Assembly (NCBI GenBank): GCA_019022495.1
Contig: JAFEKR010000007.1
Span: forward strand, 1,860,001 to 1,924,000
Reading direction: 5' to 3'
Source: Epichloe hybrida
Lineage: Eukaryota; Ascomycota; Sordariomycetes; Hypocreales; Clavicipitaceae
Length of the DNA: 64,000 nucleotides
Under the pieces are notes generated by a model. The model saw nothing but the letters and a program-made list of their open reading frames with translations, was not told the origin of the DNA and did no database searches. Made by a program: the position numbers and the translations under genes. Of the stretch, positions 1 through 10,385 are shown piece by piece (the stretch's first letter is position 1; each line of letters starts with the position of its first letter).

Positions 1-798
1 TTCAGTGTGATGTTTATAGCTCTACGGTCAGCCTCGAACTCGAGGATCTCTGACATTACTTCTGCTGTCGGCGTGCCGGTCATGTCAGGATGTGAGTTGA
101 CAAAGTTGTAGAAGTCCTCGAGGTAGTTCTTGTATAATGTGTTTCGAACAATCTCGATGTTAAGCTCGTCCAAATCTTGATGACTGAGGCTGCCCTTGAA
201 GTACTGCGCAAGGGGTGTTTCGATCAAAACACTGTTGTAGAGCTCTTCGATATTCGTCGCAACGCAAAGAACAGGCATGGTCTCGAACCATCCCAAGGGA
301 TGACATCTTTCGAGAAGTTCTCGCGTATCTCTTTCGTGAAGGGTACCAGTGATGAGTAGCGCCACGTTATCAATCATGTAACCATACGTGACGTAGTCCA
401 TGAATTTCGCCAACGAGCCCACTGCATTAGCTCGAACATATCGAAATTCGGCAACAAGCTTGTCTGTCGTCTTGGCCGCAAGGCTGGATGTCGATGGATT
501 AGGTGGCAAGGAGGCGAGAAAGTCGCCGTATGCGGGCCCGAGTTGTAGCTTGAGATCTAAGACCTTCCGTTAGCCATCGCACACGCGGCCTGGCCCGTCC
601 AAAAAAAAGATCAGCATCATACCATCAATCGTTTCACATTGTGTTAGGTTATTATAGGCAGGGCTAGTCAGCAAGCCATTGCGATATCCCCGGACAATGC
701 CCTCAACATAGCTGGTATCATCGTCAGTGGTGCTCTAATTATGCAGGCGACCGGGAAGCGACAAACCCGTTGTTCACGTTGAAGTAGAGGCCCTCCAT
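1..798 (-). CDS. VMA6: V-type proton ATPase subunit d (Vma6), 3' end cut by window edge
   Basis: Subunit d links the V1 central rotor to the c-ring of the vacuolar H+-ATPase, which acidifies vacuoles and other endomembrane compartments. Three exons are read on the minus strand: 767-798, 623-711, and 556 down to the window edge, with GT-AG introns at 712-766 and 557-622 that keep the frame. The start gives [11 protein letters not shown], the conserved N-terminus of the family. Exon 2 continues with [15 protein letters not shown], and exon 3 holds [32 protein letters not shown] and [19 protein letters not shown], all hallmarks of Vma6. The reading ends inside ADRRAINIT, so about the last third of the roughly 365-residue protein lies outside the window. 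It is divergent from NOP58 across 446 bp. Assignment is near certain; exon borders are inferred from frame and family alignment. Confidence 0.95.
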
Positions 799-1244
799 TT
801 CGCCTAGTTTCTCCTCTTCTTCGAAAGTTGCGAGGCGAAGTAAGTAGTAGCAGCAACGATGGCCGGCGTGTCAGCAGGAAGATGGAATGCGTGAAGTGCG
901 ATGCTTCTGCCTCCGAAGTTGAGACCAACAAGCGCAGCCACTAATATGTACGTCCCTGTGACTTCGACGTTGCCTGCAAAGAGGTGAGTGGCCCCACCAC
1001 ACCAAAAAGGCTTTCCGGAGAAAAGAGGCGCCGATGCCTGCTAAAGTTCCCTTCGGCTGCCCACTTGTGTGCAGCACTGAAGCCAAGAAAAAAAATTGAG
1101 TGGGGACTGAAGCTATTCCTTGACTAAAATTTTTCCATCACATCGTACTCGCGTGCGCACATCGACTGCAATTGCGCCTCGCAAGGAAGGAGAATCCCAA
1201 TCGACTCGAGCAAGACCGTACGAGGGAGTCTGAATTCTTCCAAA
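799..1244. promoter_or_regulatory. Divergent promoter between VMA6 and NOP58
   Basis: The 446 bp lie between two start codons pointing away from each other, so the segment must hold both 5' leaders and both promoters. Neither strand has a convincing ORF. No TATA box was singled out; promoter function is inferred from position only. Confidence 0.6.
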
Positions 1245-3212
1245 ATGTCTCTCTTCGTTCTTGCCGAAACGCCTGCAGGGTGAGTATTCTTTCTCTTGCC
1301 CAGTCCTATTCTCCAGCTGGAGACAAGGCCCTGTCTGAACATCGGAAAACCATGGCTAATTTTACCTCAGCTATGGCCTATTCAAGGCTGCCGACAAGAA
1401 ATTGTTCAAAAATAAAGACCTTGCCGCAGAGCTTGGTCGTCCCGAGAAGCTGGTCGAAATGTGAGAAACCCTCTTGCCTGTTCCATCCAGATCAAATGCC
1501 AAAATTGTGCCTGCTAACAAAAACTTTGAAGGCTGAAGTTGAAAAAGTTCGTCAAGTTCGAAAGCGCCGCCATGGCCCTTGAGGAAGCCGCATCTCTCAA
1601 GGAGGGCAAAGTTCCCGAGTTTTTGACGACCCTGCTCGACGAACTCAAGACCGAAAAAAAGGCTTCCCTTGCCGTCGCCGACATGAAGCTGGGAACTGCC
1701 ATCTCCAACTTGCCCCAGTTCAACATCTCCCCTGTGTCTGGCTCCGAAACTATGGAAGTCTTCCGAGGAATCCGAGAACATCTCTCATCGCTCATTCCTG
1801 GCCTTGAGCAGGAAATCGTCGATCGCATGTCGCTTGGTCTCTCCCACTCAATGTCCCGTCATAAGCTCAAGTTCTCTGCCGACAAGGTCGACTCCATGAT
1901 CATCCAAGCCGTCAAGCTGCTCGACGACATGGACAAAGAATTGAACGTGTATGCTATGCGGACCAAGGAGTGGTACGGATGGCACTTCCCCGAAATGGCC
2001 AAGATCTTGAATGACAACCTTGCCTATGCCCGTGTTATTCTCGCAGTGGGCATGCGAACCAACGTCTCAGACACCGATCTCTCTGAGATTCTCCCAGAAG
2101 AAGTCGAAGTTGCCATCAAGGCTGCTGCTGAGATTAGTATGGGCACCGAGATTATGGACGAAGATTTGGAGAACATTAAGCTCTTGGCCGAGCAGGTCAT
2201 CAAATACTCCGAGTACCGTGCCGAGCTCTCTTCCTATCTGGAGACTCGTATGCGCGCCATTGCTCCTAATCTGTCGGCTCTCGTTGGCTACTTGGTTGGT
2301 GCTAGACTGATCGCTCACGCCGGCTCCCTCCTCAACCTCGCCAAGTCGCCAGGTTCCACTATTCAGATCCTCGGTGCCGAGAAAGCTCTCTTCCGTGCTC
2401 TCAAGACCAAGCATGACACACCCAAGTACGGGCTGATTTACCACTCTTCCCTTATCGGTCAGGCCACCGGCCGCAACAAGGGTAAGATTGCCCGTATGCT
2501 GGCAGCCAAGACTGCTTTGGGTCTACGTGTCGACGCGCTTGGCGACGATGATGAGGAAGATGAGGAGGAGCGCGCCATGCTCGGTTTGACTGCTCGCATC
2601 AAGTTGGAGAATCATGTCCGAAGGCTTGAGGGCAAGCCACCGCTGCCCAAGGGTGCCAGCGTAGCCCCATCGGGTGACATTACTGGTGTCGGTTCATTCA
2701 TGCTCAAGGAGACCAAGCGATACAACACCGACGCTGATGGCATCACAAACGAGGATGTCAACGGTGATGCTACTCCCAAGAAGGAAAAGAAAGACAAGAA
2801 AGACAAGAAACCCAAAATTGAAGTTGTGGTAGAAGACTCCGATGACGAGATGAAGGATGGTGAGGACGACGAGAGCGACGACAACGACGCCACTACCCCT
2901 GCCAACAAGGTGACCAAGTTGTCGAGCGCCGAGTACGAGCGCCTAGCCGAGCTGTCTGGCCTGTCAGTCAAGAAGTTCAAAAGAAAGTATGAGCGTGGCG
3001 ATGTCCAAGTCAGCGCCGACGGCACCCCCAAGGTCTTCAGCAAGAAAGAACTCAAGAAGCTGCGAAAGGCCGAAGCTCAATCCACGCCCTCCAAGGTGGA
3101 GCCTAGTTCCGAGAAGAAGAAGAAGAGAAAGCACGACGAGGACGTCGATGAAGCTGACCTCCAAAAGGAGAAGAAGCAGAAGAAGAAGAAGCGCCACTCC
3201 AATGTTGAGTAG
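1245..3212 (+). CDS. NOP58: Nucleolar protein 58 (box C/D snoRNP core component)
   Basis: Nop58 is a core protein of box C/D snoRNPs, which guide 2'-O-methylation and early processing of pre-rRNA in the nucleolus. Exons are 1245-1279, 1371-1460 and 1532-3212, with introns carrying GTGAGT/GTGAGA donors and, in the second, a TGCTAAC branch point. The product is 601 aa. It starts [17 protein letters not shown] (the N-terminal NOP5 domain), runs through a coiled-coil middle, and carries the snoRNA-binding NOP domain with [11 protein letters not shown] near residue 323 and [19 protein letters not shown] near residue 353. The tail after about residue 450 is a run of Lys-rich and acidic blocks ([11 protein letters not shown] and [14 protein letters not shown]), as in fungal and yeast Nop58. 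The ATG was chosen because the first exon encodes the family N-terminus. Paralogue Nop56 is less likely given the KK[E/D] tail and the N-terminal sequence. Confidence 0.96.
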
Positions 3213-4244
3213 AAGTCAAGTCAGAAGAGGAAATAGCAACTTCAGCAGGCAACTCTCTTGGGGGAAGAGCAGAAGAGAGAACGGGGGAATCAGACTAAGC
3301 TTGCATACCGTCTGCGATGTGTAGATATATATGATTTGATACCTAAGACTTTCTTTGGGGTGGGAGGGGCGACCGGGTTCTCGGGCGCTTTCGGATGTTC
3401 TGGTCACCCTTTGATGGCGTTTTAGGCTGGTCTTGGACTCTTTTCTAATGGCATTGGGCGCGAATGGCTGTTTCTTTTAACGTTTCTTTTTATCATTTTT
3501 CTGTTTCTGACTCATTGCCACAGTCTTTGTGAACGACTGTGCTTGTGTAGGGAGCTGAGGCGAGAGGACAACTTTTGTTTACTAGAATACAAAAATGGCG
3601 TTATTCATTCAACTAGTCAGATGCATGGTACTCGATCACGGTGATGTAGTGATTACTTCTTGAAAAGGCAACTTGGTATTATAATCGAACAACGTCACTG
3701 AGTTGCAAAAAAGACATTGATATCATAAGATAAGAGCGTACATTTTATGTTCCTTGAATACCAAGCAATCGAACGGAGTATTCGCTGCAGATTTCCACAT
3801 CAACATGTTTTTTTTTTCTTGTTTTCCTTGTTTTCTCTTGGCTTACAGTCGCTGTGAGAGGCATCTCACCTAGGGTCGGAACCTTGCTTCCGAGAAAAAT
3901 CCTATGCCTGGTCCTATGAGTACTTTCATAAACGCAAAGCAATATCGTGCGAAAAACGTAAAAAAATTTCATTTTCAAGTTGCAAAAAGCGGGTATACGA
4001 GCAAGGAAATCATAATGATATGACCCGTTTTGAGGGCATAAGATATAACAGTGACAGAGCTAAGTCCCGAAGTGTTCCGGATGACGAACGGGCATAGTAT
4101 TGTTGAAGACGAAGATGGCTGCCCGTGAGGAGGCATTCTTGAAATCAGGTAGACCACACTAAATCGAGCAAGACCACTCCGAGTCAGCAGATGACGTTCT
4201 GGTTGTCTTTCCACGATATGGGGGAATTATTGACGGCAGAGTAG
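3213..4244. other. Convergent intergenic region, no gene seen
   Basis: This segment holds the 3' UTRs of NOP58 (plus) and of the stomatin-like gene (minus). It is T-rich after 3400 with many short T runs, as expected of fungal terminators. Short ORFs here lack homology signals and codon bias. Confidence 0.6.
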
Positions 4245-5445
4245 TTAGATGTTCTCTACAACACGAGCACTAATGGCTGTTTGCAAACCGGGGTCCTGAC
4301 CTCCGAAGTCACTGAAGTTGTTGCCAGTGTGGTTTCGGCCGACACCGCTGCCTTGGCCGTTGTCATCTCCAGAGCCAAGGGCATTGAAACTGGCTTGCAG
4401 ATTCTGGTGCGCGCCGGGCAAGAAGATGACCTTGCTGTTGGCCGACTTGGCCATGGCCTGCATAGCTTCGAGGTATCGAATCTGCATGGCGGGGGCCGAG
4501 CTCAGGATATCGGCAGCTTGTCGCATTAATTTGGCGGATTCGACCTGGGAGAGGTATTTAGCATGAACTGTGCAATGTTTTCAATGAACCAGAGGGTCGT
4601 TTCTGCTTCGACTTACCTCGGCCTTGGCAGCAATGATCTTGCTTTCACCAATACGCTTGCTCTGAGCGGCCATGGAGAGAGATTCCTGAAGCTCCTGGCT
4701 AAAGATGATGTCCTTGATAAGCATGCTCTCGACTTGGACACCCCAACCAGCGGCAACATCCTCAATGATCTCGCGAATAGACTCGGCGATCTCTTCGCGA
4801 CGCTCAATCACATCTTGCAGAATACGCGCTCCGATGACATGTCGCAGCGTCGTCTGGGTACGCTCCAGTAGCGCTTGACGTACATTGGAAATACCAAAGG
4901 CGGCTTTGTGAGGAGCAACGATGTGGTAGTAGATGACAGAGGTCAGGCGCAAGTTGACGTTGTCCTTTGTCATGCAGATCTGCTCGGGAACCTCTGATGT
5001 CTGAATCTTGACATCGATCTGGATGAGCCTTTCACTGAGAGGGTTGACTTTGACCAGGCCGGGGTCAACGGCCTTGTAGAACCGGCCAAACTTGGTGACG
5101 AGACCGACATTGCCCTGATGAACATTCTTGTATGGGTTCGGGCAGCAGAAGCAGAAAGGAATGGCTCCCAGAGTTCCAGTGCAGGCACCGAGGGCGTTGA
5201 CTTTGCATCATCAGAGTCAGCGCTCATGCTTTTGGTGGCGACCGAGATCATTTGTTGAGGGAGGTCGACTCACTCATGCTGCCATACCAGCCCTTGGGAT
5301 TGGGATCGTTGCCAACAAGAGTGGCATAGCTCTGCTGTAGATCCTCTTGCTTGGGCGGCTGAACCTCCATCTTTAAGCCAGACTCGTACGCGGGCGCGGG
5401 CGCGGGCGCCTTGCTGGAGGATCCCCCACCGTTTGTGTCGGCCAT
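4245..5445 (-). CDS. Stomatin-like SPFH/band-7 family membrane protein
   Basis: SPFH (prohibitin/stomatin/flotillin) proteins form ring-like scaffolds on membranes and organise membrane microdomains. Exons are 5274-5445, 4617-5200 and 4245-4544; both introns (73 and 72 bp) have GTGAGT/GTAAGT donors, and the product is 351 aa. After a Pro/Ala-rich N-terminus comes a short hydrophobic Cys-rich hairpin, GTLGAIPFCFCCPNPYKNV (about residues 66-84), which probably inserts in the membrane. It is followed by the band-7 domain with GLVTKFGRFYKAVDPGLVKV, VIYYHIVAPHKAAFGI and the RQALLERTQTTLRHVIGA helix, then a long Glu/Ala coiled coil (REEIAESIREIIEDVAAGWG) and an oligomerisation tail rich in Gly and Asn. 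This order matches stomatin/podocin-type proteins rather than mitochondrial prohibitins. The client membrane is not visible from sequence. Confidence 0.9.
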
Positions 5446-6467
5446 GATGGATTCCGTGGATGAAGTAAAGGAAGGAATGATTACGAGAGTTACGTGTGGT
5501 CGGTGTTGGCTGATATGCGACGGGTTTCACCTCGCAGCGTCGCAGGTTCAAGTATACAATCGCAGGCGGCGTTAACGAGGCTGCTTCGTTATGGTTGCAG
5601 ACACGCGCGCGAGACACAGGATGCGCAGAAAGGGCAGTATTTATCATTCTCGGGAATTGTAACATCACATCTGACGTCGACGAAGAAGTCTGGTGGCCGG
5701 CCTGGAGATCTGCCCATCTCTCGGCTGCTTATTGTCAGCACGAGTCCCGTTCGGGGCACGCACTGGTGGCAAGCACCTTTTGGCAAGCACCTGTGGTCGT
5801 CACTGCCACCTTGGTGGTGGTGGTGGTGGTGTGCGGCCAGGTGTGGAAGGCGCCAGGCCGTTCAATACTAGCAGGAGCGATCGACACAATGACTGCAATA
5901 CCAAGCAAGGCGGATTCCAGCACGGCCCCCGACTGAACGTTCACGTACATGTACATAGAGAGGTGGACGGAGGTGCGAGGCAGTGCCGTATCGCAGGGTC
6001 ATCATCCAGCTGCGGAAAAGGGTGTAGAATGTCCGTCTCCAGCCAGTGTGTCACGGTCGTTGCCAACGATCGACAGTCAGGTGTTTCTAGAAGCCTTTCC
6101 ATCCGTGGTTTCGCCACCGGTGTCCCCACGGAGCAAATGATGACCCTTCCTAGCCGGTGATTCAGCCCACTCATGCGCGGAACCCTTAATCATGTGATGG
6201 GGGAGACATGTCGTTGGGTCTTGCAGACAGTCGGATTTCCCTACCTTTTCATCACGGTAGATGCCGTGTACGGGGATGTGAACATCAGGCGCTTACATTT
6301 AAAGATGTTACTAATCAGTATCAAAACATGGTTGGGCGGATCATGGCCCTTTAAGATGAAATGAAATGGGGACTTGGATATGCTCCAGCAGACTGGCGTA
6401 TTTTAGAATCCCCTCCTGCGATGTTGTTCTATTTCGTCTCACTTCCTCATGATGCCCATAACATGCA
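5446..6467. other. Intergenic region upstream of the stomatin-like gene
   Basis: This is the promoter side of the stomatin-like gene and the 3' flank of APC10. It contains a short GGT run near 5812-5830. Several overlapping short ORFs on both strands look like chance openings in GC-balanced DNA. No gene is supported. Confidence 0.55.
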
Positions 6468-7657
6468 TTACCGAATCTCCGGCTCCCTCATGAAATCCGG
6501 AATCGTGAAGCCCGTCTCTCCGCCCTCCAGTCTCGCCGCGGCCAAACTCCTCGCAATGTCCCCCAGCTTATCGCTCGCGTTCCACACACCGCCAGCATCC
6601 TTACTTGTGCTGGTGTCAGCCATGTCCTCTGCGGCGCTTGCGGTCCCCGCCTGAGCAGTGTCCGAGTCAAAGGCGTAGATTTTGATCCCTCTCAGGTGCG
6701 TATCCTTGCCGTTCTGGTGGTTCTCCAGGATCTGCATCTGCAAGACATATGATACTAGCGTGTTGCCGTCTGGCTCGCCGCCTGCGCCCGCGATGGGCAC
6801 CTGCTGCCAGCCCGCGGGGCTGTTCATGGACATGGTGGCAAACTCAATGAGGTTGTTCTCGCTCGTGCCAGATTTGAAGACGATCTTGGTGGGCGTATAG
6901 GATTCGTCCTCGTTGTAGTCGACGAAGAAGCGGATGTCACGGATGCCGACGCGCTTGACGAAGTAGACTGTGAGTTTGTGTGGTTGAGGGCCATCAGATC
7001 TAGGTTTTGGTCATGCTAGTTAGTGATTCGGTCCTTTTATTATTATTCTTTTTTTTTTTTTTTTTTTGCCTTTTGTTTCTTGTTGTGTTTTCGAGGAACG
7101 TGATACGGATTACGCACTGCCAGTACAACTTAAGATCATCGCTCCGTAGCTCCTCCACGCCGTTTCCGGGCTTGTGGCTGCTGACGGTGAATCTGCCCAG
7201 ATTCGAAATCTCCTTGAGTCCAATATCGGCGGGGTCAATCAGATTCACAACTTTGTCGTGCTCTTCTTCATCATCCTCATCCTCCTCCTCCTCATCCTCA
7301 TCCTCCTCTTCAACGTGCTCCTCGACACTCGCATTCTCGGCGTCATATTGCTCTTGTGACGGCAATGCTTCCTCATCATAGGTCCTGGTGTTCATGGTGC
7401 GCATCTGCTGTTCCATGCCGGTGTGACGCGCTCTCGTCATGGCGAGGACGCTCAAGTCCGGCTCGGAGCCAGACTCGTCCGAGTCGTAGGGCATGCTGAG
7501 CCGCGTGCCCGTGTATTGGGCGGCTTGGGAATCAAAACACGTTAGCGAGACGGCGCCATGTCGACGTGAATCAACATCAAGCACAACTCGTGATGCTCTC
7601 CTGCGTCACAGCGGCTTGCCCAGCCAGAGTCGTGGCTGTAAAGGCATCCCACCTCTT

Positions 7658-7702
<45 letters not shown>

Positions 7703-8022
7703 AATGGTCGTAACGTGAAGATAAGAAAAAAAAAATCCCCCCCCAACTTACTTCTGTGCAAACGAAACGGATGCGGAGCCACACCCGCCGCCGCCAATCC
7801 CGGCGGCGAAGCGTTCTGAGCAAAAGGATGGTCGGGCGTTGGATGCGAATAATTCGGCGTCACCTGTTCCTGGTCGTGGCTGTGGCCGTACGTCTGGTTC
7901 TGGGCTCGATGCTGCTGCTGCTGCTGTTGACGCCGCGATCTTCTTCTCTCCGGCGCTCCTTCCACTTCAGAGGCTGCGACATGGCGGGCTTGGCGCGAAC
8001 CACGCGCAATGTTATCATCCAT
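6468..8022 (-). CDS. APC10: Anaphase-promoting complex subunit 10 (DOC1)
   Basis: Apc10/Doc1 is the processivity subunit of the APC/C ubiquitin ligase and helps bind D-box substrates in mitosis. Exons are 7752-8022, 7118-7523 and 6468-6999, with introns 7524-7751 (branch GCTAAC, acceptor CCCAAG) and 7000-7117 (donor GTGCGT, acceptor CTAG); the product is 402 aa. The DOC domain (about residues 190-360) is clear: KEISNLGRFTVSSHKPGNGV, LKLYWQSDGPQPHKLTVYF, DYNEDESYTPTKIVFKSGT and ENHQNGKDTHLRGIKIYAF. The protein ends in Ile-Arg, the IR tail by which Apc10 docks on Cdc27-type TPR subunits. The first ~180 residues are extra compared with short Apc10 proteins: a Gln-rich stretch and a Glu/Asp block of about 17 acidic residues. 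Intron 1 contains an (AC)20 microsatellite. Confidence 0.95.
7661..7700. repeat. (AC)20 microsatellite inside APC10 intron 1
   Basis: Forty bases of perfect AC dinucleotide repeat lie in the 228-bp first intron of APC10, between donor and branch point. Length is likely to vary between strains. Confidence 0.97.
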
Positions 8023-8660
8023 GGCTGCCTTGCCTCTCTCTCGCCTCTTTTTTTTTTACCCTGCTTCTCAAGAAAGAATTTCCTCAACGAGATACCTCCC
8101 AGTGCGCCTGACGTATATTGTATTACCGAGAAATTTTTGAAAAGAATTTTGACTTCGGCATTGGTATGGATTAAAACCTAGCAGCCCACTCACACCGCGC
8201 TGGGCCATCAACACGCAGGGTTGGGCCGAGTAAGGTGGAAGGGATGTGTAGTCAAGAAAGCTACGAACTTCGACGACACTGCGGGCATTGTCGACTGTAC
8301 GGGGATCCCACACGGAATGTGTGTCTTTTTGGTGGTGTTGGCGTTTTGTTGGCCAAACCTGGCTTGTTTGGCCGGGTTGGATCGTGTTCGCGAGGTACAG
8401 ACGCGGTATCACGTGATTACTATTTTACATGGATTTTCTTGCTATAGGGTGGGAGCGGGTTTCCGATATGTTATTCCCTGTGGAAAAGAGACGTGCGATT
8501 AACGTAAATGACAAACAATTAGAAGTAATTATCTGCAGAAACGCCCTCGCCACCCAATCTATGCCAATCTACCATCGGTTGACAATGCCGTCTTCATCAT
8601 GAGAAACGCCAACCCCGTGTCCATCATGTCCATGCCTATAGTTGTACACCTCTCTCATCG
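8023..8660. other. Spacer upstream of APC10, no gene seen
   Basis: This is the 5' side of APC10 (minus) and the 3' side of the decayed dioxygenase gene. Short ORFs here do not match any family I recognise. Confidence 0.5.
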
Positions 8661-9360
8661 TCAGGCAATGGCTCCTGTCTCATTGCTCTCCACAGGCCGG
8701 AACGTAACACCTCGTCCATACTCCTCATCATGATCAATGAACCTGCACCGCTTCTCTTCCGTGGGTGGCTTCAGATGCGGGAAATTCGTCCCTCCGCCGG
8801 TGAGGTTTTCAGCCCTGACGTACCCGAATATCGAGGTCGCGCGGTTCTCGCCGATGGACGCAGTGGCGTAGGAATCATCCATGAACCAGTCCGTGTGGAA
8901 GTTATGTCTCTGCGCGAAACGACGTATTTAACCAACAGTATCGGTTCAACATGCGACTCGGGGACATCGAAGCCTTGAAGGTCCAGCGCTCGCCGTTCAA
9001 TACCGTGAACGACTGGGGACCTTTCTGAGGACGTGGACTGCGAGGTGCGGACGGAGTGTATGGCTGACGAGCCGGACGAGTCGGACGAGTCGAGGACAGT
9101 AGAGTGTGCGAAGTGGCCTTGCCTGGGTGAGGTTTAAGATACATTACCAACGGCGACTTGCTAACGATATGGTCCTTGTATGGTGGGTGTGTACATTTGT
9201 GTTCACCGGAAAGAGGCGATTGCTCTTGCGAGTGCGCAAATAGCGCAAGTGCGAGGATTGCCAAGGCGCAGTGTCGACGTATCCACGAGGGAACGACGGC
9301 GGTTGCAGAGAAGAAAGTGAATGAATGTCGTGGAGAAGAGGTGAGGTCAAATTTGTGACG
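8661..9360 (-). pseudogene. Decayed prolyl 4-hydroxylase-like 2-oxoglutarate/Fe(II) dioxygenase
   Basis: Pieces of a P4H-type dioxygenase appear in order on the minus strand but in shifting frames. First is a hydrophobic anchor (ALAILALALFAHS, near 9265) followed by CTHPPYKDHIVSKSPLVMYL, then in another frame SAIHSVRTSQS, RRALDLQGFDVPESHVEPIL and LVKY. A further frame change leads to QRHNFHTDWFMDDSYATAS, where H-x-D is the iron-binding pair, and then GYVRAENLTGGGTNFPHL and FRPVESNETGAIA, followed by a stop at 8661. The family continues with a GNAVFW-type strand, the distal iron-binding His and a C-terminal tryptophan motif, all missing here. At least two frame breaks, a deletion of about 15 residues after MYLKPH, and loss of the C-terminal catalytic part make this a pseudogene. 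Fungal homologues are type II membrane proteins of the secretory pathway. Introns cannot repair all the breaks. Confidence 0.8.
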
Positions 9361-9455
9361 AGGGCTGAGGTGATCAGATGCATGATCTTTGCTGGCTAAC
9401 AATCCATGCGAAACGGAGCAGTCCAAACAGTGAGTCGAGTCCGTCCATTGGCTGG

Positions 9456-10385
9456 GGAGTCTCCAACTGACTGTTACCAGTAAAGACAATCACGCACTGC
9501 TCTCCCAATGGAATGCCGTCCAAGACGATGTATCCTCCACCATATCCATCGACTGTGGCAGCGCAAAGGATACGTGCGCGGAGCTAGACGTTGTTTCCGT
9601 GCCCGCCATCCGTTTATACCACGGAGAGAACATGTTTCGGTTCCGAGGACCTCGAAAGGCTTCATCGTACGTGACAGTTGTTGCCCTTTTACAACGTGTA
9701 GATGCTTATTCCTTTTGTAGCATCACCTCCTTCCTCCGAAGACTGCAAAGCCCAGTGATGACTCGGTTGAGCGAGGAGGATTATCTCCAAGGTCTCCACT
9801 AGCGATGACTCTGTACTCTTTCTGAAGATGGAACGGAATGATGATCGCCTTCTAATCGATTCGCTGCCATTGCGGAGATATTTCGGGGCCGATATACATT
9901 TGGTGCTGTAGAAAGCGACGAATCAAACACTCTACGATGCTACAACATCGATAGTTTGCAGCATCTCGAGAGGAACTTGAATTGAGCGGATGCATTGGGC
10001 CATTCTGTCGAGGCTTGCACTGAACTCATGATTTCGCCACTCACTCGGAAGTCAGAGATAAAGTACATTCACAGGTAGGTTACCATCGCATGTCATGCAT
10101 TGGTTTCAACAACACACCTGATTGCTACTACATATTTTGAGCACTCCGCATGATTAACTTACTAACGGGGGTTTACACGTGTTTAAGATCGGGAAACCCC
10201 TGGAGCATTACTTCGCCAACGAAGAGCCCGACCGCAACTCATATTATGTACGTCAAGGCCATGAATGCGCTCGCCCAGACGTTTGCGGACTATTATTATG
10301 TAGATACGAATGAGTACCCAGATAATATGCCGCGTGCCATGGGCCTGGAATCCGATGAGGCCGGTGAGATACGCGGTGAGTTCCC
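9456..10385 (+). pseudogene. Decayed thioredoxin-fold / protein disulfide isomerase-like gene
   Basis: A thioredoxin-fold protein can be followed on the plus strand across several frames. The first block reads NHALLSQWNAVQDDVSSTIS, IDCGSAKDTCAELDVVSVPA and IRLYHGENMFRFRGPRKAS, then a good intron (9667-9720, GTACGT...TAG), then SITSFLRRLQSPVMTRLSEE, which ends in TAG at 9800. The story continues in another frame (SDDSVLFLKMERND), returns to the first (FAAIAEIFRGRYTFGAVESD), meets an in-frame TGA at 9983, and goes on with ACTELMISPLTRKSEIKYI. After a probable intron (10075-10187, ACTAAC branch point) come GKPLEHYFANEEPDRN and, one more frame later, YVKAMNALAQTFADYYYVDT. The cis-Pro (VPAIRLY) is kept, but no CxxC-bearing N-terminal exon was found. 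With at least three frame changes and one internal stop it cannot make the protein. It lies head to head with the decayed dioxygenase. Confidence 0.8.
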
